From: an uncultured Collinsella sp.
GTDB lineage: Bacteria > Actinomycetota > Coriobacteriia > Coriobacteriales > Coriobacteriaceae
Length of the DNA stretch: 59,366 bases
Assembly: GCA_900545445.1 (NCBI GenBank)
Contig: UQZH01000008.1
Location: forward strand, 1 to 59,366
Direction of reading: 5' to 3'
In this document: positions 15,140 to 23,440 of the stretch, piece after piece
Numbering within the stretch: position 1 is the first letter of the stretch
How the letters are laid out: each line of letters starts with the position of its first letter
Translations under genes and position numbers: made by a program
The notes under the pieces: model-generated
The model's database searches: none
Told to the model about the DNA's origin: nothing
The model's input: only the letters and a program-made list of their open reading frames with translations

Positions 15140-17920
15140 ATGGATGGTCCAAGCGTGAGTCTCGGCAGCAAACTATCCAACGCAAAGGTCTCCTTTGCGA
15201 TCTTTAAGCGCGACATTAAGCGATTGCTTATGAACCCCGTCGCCTTGGTGGTTACCCTGGGCGTGTGTGTCATTCCCTCGCTATATGCCTGGTACAACAT
15301 CGTGGCAAACTGGGATCCGTACGGAAACACCCAGGGCATCAAGATTGCCATCGCCAACAATGACCAAGGAACTCAAAACGACCTGGTGGGCGAGCTCAAT
15401 GCGGGCGACAAGGTTGTCGACCAGCTCAAAGAGAACGATCAGCTGGGCTGGACCTTCGTCGATTCGGCCGCCGATGCCAAAGAGGGCGTCGAGAGCGGTG
15501 AATATTACGCTGCCATCGTGATCCCCAAGAACTTCTCTGACAATCTTGTCTCAATGCTCGACGGCAACTACCATCAGCCCAAGCTTACGTACTACGTCAA
15601 TGAGAAGAAGAGCGCTATTGCGCCCAAGGTCACCGACACTGGCGCCAATACCATCGAGGAGCAGATCAACTCGGAATTTGTCTCTACGGTGGGCGAGACT
15701 GTTGCCGGAATCGCGAAAGATGCCGGAGTCGATTTAAAGGACAAAGCGACCCAGACCCAGGATTCGCTGGCTGGTTCGGTGTCCGAAGCGTCTGATACCC
15801 TGGGCGAAGTACGCGATTCCATCGGCGATATGAACACCGCCATCGACAAGACAAGCAGCTCGATTGCTTCGGCCGATGCTGCGTTGGCGGGCCTGCAGGG
15901 ACAGGCGCCTTCGCTAACGCAGGCAATCGCTCAGGGCAATGACCTGCTGGGCGAAGCTCGCACCACGGCTGGCAAGTCCATCACCTCGCTCTCCAAGGCA
16001 CTTTCGGAGGGCAGCCTTGCACTCACCAAGACGTCAGCCTCCGCGAACGCTGCGATTGGCAAGCTGACGGGTACGGTCACATCTACGACCACCCGCATCG
16101 ACAACTCGCTCGAGTCTCTCCAAGCGACGATCGATCACAATAAGGCCGTTATCGGGCACTTGGAGATTCTCGTCAATGACACGTCGACAGGTTCCGAGGA
16201 AATTGACGCGCGCATTGTATCGACCATCGATTCGCTTCGCGAGCAAAACCAGAAGCTGCAGAGCATCAAGGATGGCCTATCTGCACAGTCGAGCGCCATG
16301 GCAAACGACGCTACGGCAATCTCGAACGCGAGCAACGCACTCAACGCGGCAATTCAGACCGGTACGGCTAACCTTGGTCAGGCTCAGACCGATCTGGGGC
16401 AGAACGCGCTGCCGAAGGCTTCGAGCGCGCTGGACTCCTTTGCCGCCGTTTCGGGCGATTTGACCGGCATTGTGTCGGGTATGACCCCCACGATTGCGAG
16501 CGCGCGTGGCACGCTGGCCCAACTCGATGCGACGCTCAAGCAGGCCAAGACCACGCTGGCCCAGACCGATTCCTCGCTTGCCAAGGTCCAGGACAAGCTT
16601 GCAACCGCCGCCAACGACATCGCGGCCCTGCAGACTTCCGAGTCCATGGGCGAGCTGGCTGATCTGATGGGCGTCGATGTCAATGACGTCGCAGATTTCA
16701 TGGCATCTCCGGTTGAGCTCACGTCTAAGTCGATCTATCCGGTCAAGAGCTTCGGCTCGGGCATTGCTCCTTTCTACACCAATCTGGCGCTGTGGGTGGG
16801 CGGCTATGTGCTCATCGCCATCTACAAGCTCGAGGTCGACCGCGAAGGCATCGGCAGCTTTACCGCGCGTCAGGGCTACTTTGGTCGCTGGCTGCTGATG
16901 GTGATCCTGGGCGCTTTGCAGGCCATCATCGTTACGGTGGGCGATCTGGTCATTGGCGTGCAGTGCGTCAACCCGCTCCTATTTGTGCTGGGTGGTATCG
17001 CCATCTCGTTTACGTACGTCAACATCATTTACGCGCTGTCCACTACGTTTAAGCACATCGGCAAGGCAATCGGCGTCATTCTGGTTATCGTGCAGATTCC
17101 GGGTTCATCGGGTATGTACCCCATCGAGATGATGCCCGGCTTCTTCCAGTGGCTGCATCCGCTGCTGCCCTTTACCTACGGCATCAATCTGCTGCGTGAG
17201 ACGGTCGGCGGCATGTACTCGTTCAACTACCTGTTTAACCTGTGCATTCTGGGGGTGTTCTTGATCGTGGCGCTCTTTATCGGCCTGCAACTGCGTCCGC
17301 TGCTGCTCAACCTCAACCTGCTCTTCGATAAGCAGCTTTCCACGACGGGTCTGATGATCTGCGAGTCCAATGACCTGCCGCGCCAGCGCTACTCGCTGCG
17401 CACGGCCATGCGTGTCATGCTCGATTCCGATTCGTACCGTCGCGAACTGCTCGATCATGCGGTCGCCTTTGAACATCGCTACCCGTACTACATCAAGGGC
17501 GGTTTCGCCGCTGTAGTCGGCGTGCAGGTGCTGCTCTTCGTTCTGTCGACGGTTCTCGATATCGACAACAATGGCAAGATCATTCTGCTGGTCATCTGGA
17601 TTATCTCGGTCATTGCCATCTGCGGCTGGCTCATCAACATCGAGTACATCCGCGCAAGCCTCAACACCCAGATGCGCATCTCGGCGCTTTCGGATGAGGA
17701 CCTGCGCCGCGAGATGCGCGAGCACACGGCCGCCATTCCGGCCGCTCGTCACATGTTCGGCTTGAATGCGAGCGAGCGGGGGTCTGAACCCAAGACTCAG
17801 ATTGTCAGCCAATGCGGTCATCGCGATGCGGTCCATGTGCCCGAGAACGGGGATGACACGTTTGTGATGAATGAAAAGAACGCCCCGCTCGGCAAGCACT
17901 CCAAAGGAGGTGAGGCATAA
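15140..17920 (+). CDS. YhgE/Pip-family membrane protein (ABC-2 permease-like), long form
   Basis: This protein of about 926 residues has an N-terminal membrane segment followed by the family motif PSLYAWYNIVANWDPYGNT. A long extracytoplasmic region rich in Ala/Ser/Thr coiled-coil-like repeats (about 150-520) and an ABC-2-type block of membrane segments (about 550-740) come next. Unlike its neighbour it has an extra C-terminal part with two more hydrophobic segments (about 800-850) and a cytoplasmic tail. The family includes phage-infection protein Pip and EsaA-like ESX accessory proteins; the function here is unknown. The start is uncertain: in-frame ATG 15104, ATG 15140 and GTG 15155 are all possible and none has a strong ribosome site. 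Confidence 0.85.
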   Translation: MDGPSVSLGSKLSNAKVSFAIFKRDIKRLLMNPVALVVTLGVCVIPSLYAWYNIVANWDPYGNTQGIKIAIANNDQGTQNDLVGELNAGDKVVDQLKENDQLGWTFVDSAADAKEGVESGEYYAAIVIPKNFSDNLVSMLDGNYHQPKLTYYVNEKKSAIAPKVTDTGANTIEEQINSEFVSTVGETVAGIAKDAGVDLKDKATQTQDSLAGSVSEASDTLGEVRDSIGDMNTAIDKTSSSIASADAALAGLQGQAPSLTQAIAQGNDLLGEARTTAGKSITSLSKALSEGSLALTKTSASANAAIGKLTGTVTSTTTRIDNSLESLQATIDHNKAVIGHLEILVNDTSTGSEEIDARIVSTIDSLREQNQKLQSIKDGLSAQSSAMANDATAISNASNALNAAIQTGTANLGQAQTDLGQNALPKASSALDSFAAVSGDLTGIVSGMTPTIASARGTLAQLDATLKQAKTTLAQTDSSLAKVQDKLATAANDIAALQTSESMGELADLMGVDVNDVADFMASPVELTSKSIYPVKSFGSGIAPFYTNLALWVGGYVLIAIYKLEVDREGIGSFTARQGYFGRWLLMVILGALQAIIVTVGDLVIGVQCVNPLLFVLGGIAISFTYVNIIYALSTTFKHIGKAIGVILVIVQIPGSSGMYPIEMMPGFFQWLHPLLPFTYGINLLRETVGGMYSFNYLFNLCILGVFLIVALFIGLQLRPLLLNLNLLFDKQLSTTGLMICESNDLPRQRYSLRTAMRVMLDSDSYRRELLDHAVAFEHRYPYYIKGGFAAVVGVQVLLFVLSTVLDIDNNGKIILLVIWIISVIAICGWLINIEYIRASLNTQMRISALSDEDLRREMREHTAAIPAARHMFGLNASERGSEPKTQIVSQCGHRDAVHVPENGDDTFVMNEKNAPLGKHSKGGEA

Positions 17921-20110
17921 ATGAAGAACATCCTGCATCTGTTTAAGCGCGATGTCCAAAACGTGTCTCGCTCCGTAATCGGCTTGGTTGTCGTGATGGG
18001 CCTCGTTATCGTACCGTGCCTGTACGCGTGGTTTAATATCGCCGGCAGCTGGGATCCGTACGGCAACACCGGCAATCTTAAGATCGCCGTGGTCAACACC
18101 GATGAGGGTTACGAGAGCGATCTGATCCCCGTCGAGGTTAACGTGGGCGAAAACGTGACCGCTACCCTGCGCGGCAACGAGAGCTTCGATTGGGTTGTAC
18201 TCAACAATCGAGAAAAGGCCATCGAGGGCGTCAAATCGGGCGCATACTATGCGGCTGTCGTTATTCCCAAGACGTTTAGTGCCGATATGATGACGCTCTT
18301 CTCGACCGATGTGAAGCATGCCGATATCGAGTTCTACGAGAACCAGAAGGCCAACGCTATCGCACAGATCGTGACCGAGAAAGGGTCGAGCGCCGTCCAG
18401 AGCCAGGTTAACGAAACCTTTACCGAGACCATCACGACCATCGGTCTTAAAACCGTGTCCAGCCTGCTCGATTACATGAGCACCGACCAAGTGAGCAACT
18501 TTATCGCCAACCTGTCCTCGACGCTGGGCGATTCGGTCCAGGACCTGCAAGACGTTCAGGCCAGCGCAACGTCGCTGGCGGGCATTTTGAGTTCCACGTC
18601 CGATTCGCTGACGTCGGCGGGCGGTATGCTCAAGCAGACGGGCACGGTCGATGAGTCGACTAAGCAGCTGATGGAGCATGCCAAGAGCGGTATCGATGAT
18701 TCCAAAGAAGCGCTTAAGGCGGCAAACGATGCCATCGATGCCGCGATCGATGGAAGTGCGGGTTCGTTCGACAATGTGTCTGCCGAGCTCGCGAAGGCGT
18801 TCGATGCCGCGAACCAGCATGTCGACCTTACGGTGTCCCAACTCAACGATGCCGCTGCGGCCCTCAATGCGCGCGCCAAGGATATCGATGCGATGGCCGA
18901 TCAGCTCCGCAGCTTTGCCGACCAGGTGAGGGATGAGAATTTGAAGGACGGCCTCAAGTCCGCTGCGACGTCGCTGGGCAGAATCGCCGTTGAGTACCGC
19001 AATAATGAGAAGGACCTGAAGGCGACCGCGAAGTCTCTCTCCGACAGCATGGCCGAGGTCAACAGCTCGCGTGCCGAGGTCGATCAGGCAATCGCGGATG
19101 CCAAGGCTGGTATCTCGGGCGCCAAGTCCGACTACGATTCCACGTTTTCGGTTAAGGCCAAGGAGCTCAAGAAGACCGTCTCGGGGGTTCTGGATTCACT
19201 GAATGGTATTTCAAGCGATCTGGATAGCGCCGTTGCAGGACTGACCGATGCGTCCGGCTCGCTGGCAAAGGGTCTGTCCAAAGCCGCAAAGCTGGTCAAC
19301 AAGGCTTCCGATCAGTTGGGTGAGGCATCGGACAAGATCAGCGCGTTTAAGGACGAGCTTGACGGTGCCCTTATGTCGGACGATCTGGCCACGATCAAGA
19401 CGATGATCGGCAACGACCCAGAGGGTTTGGCCGCGTCGCTTTCCGGCCCCGTCGCACTCGACCGTAAGCCGGTCTATCCGATTCGCAATTACGGCTCTGC
19501 CATGGCGCCGTTCTACACGATTCTGTCGCTCTGGGTCGGTTCGATCGTGCTGGCGGCCATGATGAAGGTGTCGGTTGACGATGAGCTCATCAACGAGCTC
19601 ATCCCTGTGCGCCTGCACGAGATCTACCTGGGCCGTTACCTGTTCTTTGGCGGTCTGGCACTGCTGCAGGCAACGCTCGTGTGCGCGGGCGACATCCTGT
19701 TCTTTGGCATCCAGTGCGACAACCCGCTGCAATTTGTGCTGGCGGGCTGGATCGCGAGTCTTGTGTTCTCCAATATCGTCTATACGCTTACGGTTTCGTT
19801 TGGCGATATCGGCAAGGCGCTTGCCGTCGTGCTGCTGGTCATGCAGGTCGGCGGTTCGGGCGGTACGTTCCCCATCGAGATGACCGGTCCCGTGTTCCAG
19901 GCGATCTATCCGTTCCTGCCGTTTACCCACGGCATCAACGCCATGCACGCCGCCATGGCCGGTGCCTACCATATGGAGTACTGGATTGAGCTGGGCATTC
20001 TGGCGAGTTATCTGATTCCGTCGCTGGCGCTGGGCGTGGTCTTCCGCCGTCCGGTCATCAAAGCCAACGACTGGATTATCGAAAAGCTTGAATCAACCAA
20101 ATTGATTTAG
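17921..20110 (+). CDS. YhgE/Pip-family membrane protein, short form
   Basis: This 729-residue paralogue of the upstream gene starts with no intergenic gap after a strong AAAGGAGGTGAGG site. It shares the N-terminal motif (PCLYAWFNIAGSWDPYGNT), a long coiled-coil-like extracytoplasmic region and a C-terminal set of about five membrane segments with the G-x-FPIEM motif also seen in the first copy. It lacks the extra C-terminal module. The two products probably form a heteromeric envelope complex, possibly involved in export, but substrate and partner are not visible. No WXG100 or FtsK/SpoIIIE gene lies nearby. Confidence 0.87.
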   Translation: MKNILHLFKRDVQNVSRSVIGLVVVMGLVIVPCLYAWFNIAGSWDPYGNTGNLKIAVVNTDEGYESDLIPVEVNVGENVTATLRGNESFDWVVLNNREKAIEGVKSGAYYAAVVIPKTFSADMMTLFSTDVKHADIEFYENQKANAIAQIVTEKGSSAVQSQVNETFTETITTIGLKTVSSLLDYMSTDQVSNFIANLSSTLGDSVQDLQDVQASATSLAGILSSTSDSLTSAGGMLKQTGTVDESTKQLMEHAKSGIDDSKEALKAANDAIDAAIDGSAGSFDNVSAELAKAFDAANQHVDLTVSQLNDAAAALNARAKDIDAMADQLRSFADQVRDENLKDGLKSAATSLGRIAVEYRNNEKDLKATAKSLSDSMAEVNSSRAEVDQAIADAKAGISGAKSDYDSTFSVKAKELKKTVSGVLDSLNGISSDLDSAVAGLTDASGSLAKGLSKAAKLVNKASDQLGEASDKISAFKDELDGALMSDDLATIKTMIGNDPEGLAASLSGPVALDRKPVYPIRNYGSAMAPFYTILSLWVGSIVLAAMMKVSVDDELINELIPVRLHEIYLGRYLFFGGLALLQATLVCAGDILFFGIQCDNPLQFVLAGWIASLVFSNIVYTLTVSFGDIGKALAVVLLVMQVGGSGGTFPIEMTGPVFQAIYPFLPFTHGINAMHAAMAGAYHMEYWIELGILASYLIPSLALGVVFRRPVIKANDWIIEKLESTKLI

Positions 20111-20206
20111 CGCGGCAATGTGGCGTTGCCGGAACATCGAGGCTTTCCTGCTCGATACTTTAGCGGGCTGGATTGCGGTGCAGCGCTGGTTGTTGCTACA
20201 GTAGCG

Positions 20207-20240
20207 GGGCGTACCGGGGGTCCGGTGCGCCCTGTTTTTA
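20207..20240 (+). terminator. Terminator after the YhgE/Pip pair
   Basis: GGGCGTACCGG pairs with CCGGTGCGCCC (one G-T pair) around a short loop and is followed by TGTTTTTATTT. Confidence 0.8.
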
Positions 20241-20310
20241 TTTGACCATGAGGCGGCACGCAGCCATACGCGTGCGGACACCACGCCCAGATTGAGTGCG
20301 AGGATGTTCC

Positions 20311-21294
20311 ATGGCCCAATACGCTGCCAACGAAATCGAAAACATGCCTGATGGCCCTGTGGCCCGTGAGGATTTGGGCGCGGGCGGTATTCCCCGGGGC
20401 GCCGGCGCTCGCTCGCCGCTGTTCTGGAAAGTTCTGCTGCTTTCGGTGGCGATTATCTGGGGCTACTCCTTTACCACTATGAAGGACGCGCTCGGCACCA
20501 TTCCGGTGTTTGAACTGCTCTACGTGCGCTTTCTGCCTGCGGCGTTGGTCATGTTTGTCATCTTCCACAAGCGCATCATCGCGCACCTCAACGCCCGCAA
20601 CCTGATCGTCGGACTTGGCATGGGCGCACTTATGTGGGCCGCCTACGCCCTGCAGACAGTCGGTCTGGCTCAGACCACGGCGGGCAAGAACGCGTTTTTG
20701 ACGGGTACGTACTGCATCCTCGTGCCCTTTGCGAGCTATTTCCTGAGCGGCGAAAAGCTCACGCGTTACAACTTGGGTGCCGCATTGCTCTGTCTGGCGG
20801 GCATTGGCCTGGTGGCGCTCGATAGCGTCGAGTTCAACATCGGTGATGCCATTACGCTGGGCGGCGCGGTCTTCTTTGCCATCCAGATGTCGGTGACCGC
20901 CAAGTACGGCCGCAAGATGGACATCAACGTCATCACGTTTTGGATGTTTGTGGGCAATGGCGTCTTGAGCCTTATCTCGTCGTTGTTGTTCGAGACCCAA
21001 GCTCCTGCGTCCGTGTGGACGCCGAGCTTTATCGGCGTGATGGCCTTTCTCTCGGCGGGCTGCACGTGCGTGGCGCTGCTCATCCAAAACGTTGGATTGG
21101 CGCACGTCCCAGCCTCGACGGGCTCGCTGCTCCTTTCGATGGAGTCGCCTTCGGGTGTGCTGTTCTCGGTGCTGCTGATGGGGGAGGCGCTCACCTCGCG
21201 CCTGCTCGCCGGCTTCGCGCTCATCTTTCTTTCGATTATCTTGAGCGAGACGCATTTCGATTTTTTGCGTCGAAAGCCGCGTCCGCAATTGTAA
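20311..21294 (+). CDS. EamA/DMT-family transporter
   Basis: This 327-residue inner-membrane permease has about ten hydrophobic segments in two EamA halves: the first opens with LLLSVAIIWGYSFTTMKDAL, the second begins near the segment IGDAITLGGAVFFAIQMSV. The ATG at 20311 follows GCGAGGA at 6-base spacing. Family members export small metabolites or amino acids; no substrate can be inferred. The N-terminal 35 residues are hydrophilic and unusual for the family but contain no recognisable domain. Expressed alone, with terminators on both sides. Confidence 0.85.
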   Translation: MAQYAANEIENMPDGPVAREDLGAGGIPRGAGARSPLFWKVLLLSVAIIWGYSFTTMKDALGTIPVFELLYVRFLPAALVMFVIFHKRIIAHLNARNLIVGLGMGALMWAAYALQTVGLAQTTAGKNAFLTGTYCILVPFASYFLSGEKLTRYNLGAALLCLAGIGLVALDSVEFNIGDAITLGGAVFFAIQMSVTAKYGRKMDINVITFWMFVGNGVLSLISSLLFETQAPASVWTPSFIGVMAFLSAGCTCVALLIQNVGLAHVPASTGSLLLSMESPSGVLFSVLLMGEALTSRLLAGFALIFLSIILSETHFDFLRRKPRPQL

Positions 21295-21306
21295 ACAATT
21301 TGTTGC

Positions 21307-21331
21307 GCCGCCTCCCGGGGCGGCATTTTTT
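21307..21331 (+). terminator. Terminator after the DMT transporter
   Basis: GCCGCC and GGCGGC pair around TCCCGG, followed by ATTTTTTAT. Confidence 0.8.
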
Positions 21332-21409
21332 ATGCGTCGCCCTTAAAGTAGTACCTTGCACTTTACGCTATCAAAGTGCTTGCTGCAAAAACGTTACTGG
21401 AGGGCATCT

Positions 21410-22705
21410 ATGGCACCAGCACTGTCCGATCTTCAACCGCAATCAGCGCCCAAGGCCACCGCGGCGGCGCAGACCGCTATCGGCGACGGTCTTGTTGCAG
21501 AAGCTCAGGCTTTTGCAGACGAGCTCGCTGCGTGGCGACACGATTTACATCAGATGCCCGAGCTGGGTAATAGCCTCCCGCAGACCTCTACGTATATCCA
21601 AGCGCGCCTGACCGAGATGGACATCCCATTTGCTACGCTCGTCGATGGTTCCTGCGTTGTGGGCCTTGTCGGCGCCGGTGCCGCCGCGGCCCAAGGCAAT
21701 GGCATCTGCACGAATGAGCAGGCCGGTACGGTCATCATGCTGCGTGGCGACATGGACGCCCTGCCCGTTGCCGAGGAATCCGGCGAGCCCTTTGCATCCA
21801 CCAACGGCTGCATGCACGCTTGCGGTCACGATATGCACGCGACGGCGCTGCTTGGTGCGGCTCGTATGCTCAAAGCGCGCGAGGCAGAGCTTGTTGATGC
21901 CAACGCTACGGTCAAGTTGCTGTTCCAGCCGGGCGAGGAAACCTTTGAGGGTGCCCGCGCCGCCATCGCCGACGGTCTGCTGCAGAACCCGCGTCCTCAG
22001 GTCGCCTTTGCCATGCATGTCAATAGCCAGTCGCCGCTCGGCCTGGTGCTCTACGGCAGCCCGGCGCTCTCGGGCGTGTACGGTTTTCGTATCACGCTTC
22101 AGGGCAAGGGCGGCCATGGCTCGAGCCCCGAGATTTGCATCGACCCCATCACGGCCGGCGTGCATGTGCATCTGGCGCTCCAGGAGCTTATCGCTCGCGA
22201 AGTGCCGGCGGCCAAGGAGGTCGCACTGACCGTGGGTAAGTTTGCCGGTGGCCAAGCGGCCAACGTCATCCCAGATACCTGCGTGCTCGAAGGCACGCTG
22301 CGCGGCTTTGACGTCGAGCTCATGGAGCACCTCAAGACCCGCATCGCGGAGGTCGTAAACGGCGTTGCCACAACATATCGTACGTCGGCGACCATCGAGA
22401 CGCTTTCGGATGTTCCGCCGCTTGTACTCGACAGCGATATGACTCAGGTGTCGCTTGGCTACGTGGGCGCAGTGCTGCCCAAGGCGGCTTTCTTGCCGCT
22501 TTTCCATGCCATGGCGAGTGAGGACTTCGCGCTTATCTCGAGCGAGATTCCGAGTGCGTACTTTACCGTGGGCGCGGCCGTAACCGACACGGACGAACAC
22601 TTTGCCCAGCACCATCCCAAGGCACGTTTTAACGATGCCGAGCTGCCGCTCGGTGCTGCGGCTTATACCGCCGTCGCTTTGGGCTATATCGCCGACCACC
22701 GGTAG
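21410..22705 (+). CDS. M20-family amidohydrolase/peptidase
   Basis: This 431-residue cytosolic metallo-amidohydrolase shows the M20D metal-site motifs: RGDMDALPV near 112-120 and HACGHDMHAT near 132-141, then PGEE near 180 and MHV near 202. It ends with MASEDFA near 365 and a catalytic-domain C terminus. Such enzymes hydrolyse N-acyl amino acids, hippurate-like substrates or peptidoglycan-derived amides. The specific substrate is not evident. The ATG at 21410 is fixed by GGAGGG at 5-base spacing. Its stop codon lies inside the left arm of a long inverted repeat. Confidence 0.9.
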   Translation: MAPALSDLQPQSAPKATAAAQTAIGDGLVAEAQAFADELAAWRHDLHQMPELGNSLPQTSTYIQARLTEMDIPFATLVDGSCVVGLVGAGAAAAQGNGICTNEQAGTVIMLRGDMDALPVAEESGEPFASTNGCMHACGHDMHATALLGAARMLKAREAELVDANATVKLLFQPGEETFEGARAAIADGLLQNPRPQVAFAMHVNSQSPLGLVLYGSPALSGVYGFRITLQGKGGHGSSPEICIDPITAGVHVHLALQELIAREVPAAKEVALTVGKFAGGQAANVIPDTCVLEGTLRGFDVELMEHLKTRIAEVVNGVATTYRTSATIETLSDVPPLVLDSDMTQVSLGYVGAVLPKAAFLPLFHAMASEDFALISSEIPSAYFTVGAAVTDTDEHFAQHHPKARFNDAELPLGAAAYTAVALGYIADHR

Positions 22706-22788
22706 CACCCAACCTTGCCTTTCAAGCCTGCGGGCATGGCCGTAAGGCCTATGCCCTTGTCTTTCAAGGCAATCTTGGGCACTACCGG
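22699..22788. repeat. 90-bp nested inverted repeat, inner-module family (copy 2)
   Basis: Left arm 22699-22721 and right arm 22766-22788 pair with two symmetric 2-base internal mismatches (CCGGTAG-ca-CCCAA-cc-TTGCCTT and its complement). Inner stem GGGCAT/ATGCCC (22732-22737, 22751-22756) continues into GGCC-GTAA-GGCC with one bulged T, the same topology as the element after htpG. The TAG stop of the M20 gene (22703-22705) is part of the left arm. Confidence 0.82.
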
Positions 22789-22828
22789 CGCCCGGCGCCG
22801 GCTATTCGTTTGTTAAATAAGGAGCAGT

Positions 22829-23278
22829 ATGTCCCAGCAGCGTAAGTTCTTCCCCGGCTGGCTCGTGGTGACCTCCGGCTTCGTGATCATGGCCACGTGC
22901 TACACGATTTTCGTCAACTGCATGAGCCTGTTCCAGCCGCTGATCGTCAGCGACCTGGGCATTTCCCTTGCGCAGTACAACATCTCCAATGCCATCTCCA
23001 CCGTGGTGAGCGTCGTGGGTTCGCTCGTTATCGGCCATGTTGCCGATAAAGTGAGTGGCCGCGTATTGGGCTCGCTCACCGTTATCGCTACCTCGGCGGT
23101 GCTTGCCGGCATGAGCTTTGTCGGTGAGCTGTGGCAGGTCTACGTGCTCTTTGCCGTCTCGGGCTCCTTTGCGAGCACCTGGATCGTGTGCCTGGCGTGC
23201 TCCGTGGTCATGCTCGTGTTCCTGCTGGCATCCGAGCCCATCGCCGCCAAGCTGCGCGCGAGCGTGGCGGGGGAGTAG
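22829..23278 (+). pseudogene. MFS transporter with a large internal in-frame deletion
   Basis: The frame is open from ATG 22829 (AAGGAG site at 5-base spacing) to the stop and encodes 149 residues. The first 115 or so look like a normal major-facilitator N terminus: a cytoplasmic start, three to four membrane segments and the loop-2-like signature GHVADKVSGRVLG near 71-83. After GSFASTW it passes directly to one hydrophobic segment and a cationic tail (ASEPIAAKLRAS) typical of the C-terminal end. Full-length relatives have about 400 residues, so some eight segments are missing. Most likely a deletion remnant; a functional mini-protein is possible but unlikely. Confidence 0.7.
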
Positions 23279-23314
23279 GTAGGCCAAAGCGCATCGCCGC
23301 TTGTCCGCTTCGTC

Positions 23315-23376
23315 CGCGGCGGCGCGTCTGGCCGAACGAGTCCCCATACCCTCGTTCGGTCAGGCGCGCCGCCGCG
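23315..23376. repeat. 26-bp-arm hairpin upstream of hisS
   Basis: Arms 23315-23340 and 23351-23376 pair over 26 bp (two G-T pairs) around a 10-base loop. There is no T run. The end of the right arm lies 16 bases before a TATAAT hexamer (23393-23398) that fits the hisS promoter. Confidence 0.8.
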
Positions 23377-23392
23377 TTGCTGCTTTGTGCCG

Positions 23393-23398
23393 TATAAT
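23393..23398 (+). promoter_or_regulatory. Putative -10 hexamer of hisS
   Basis: A consensus TATAAT lies 43 bases before the chosen start codon. A -35 hexamer would fall inside the right arm of the adjacent hairpin, so that structure may affect initiation. Confidence 0.45.
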
Positions 23399-23440
23399 GT
23401 CCACTACCTATGACGCGATACAAAAGAAAGGTGTTTGCCC

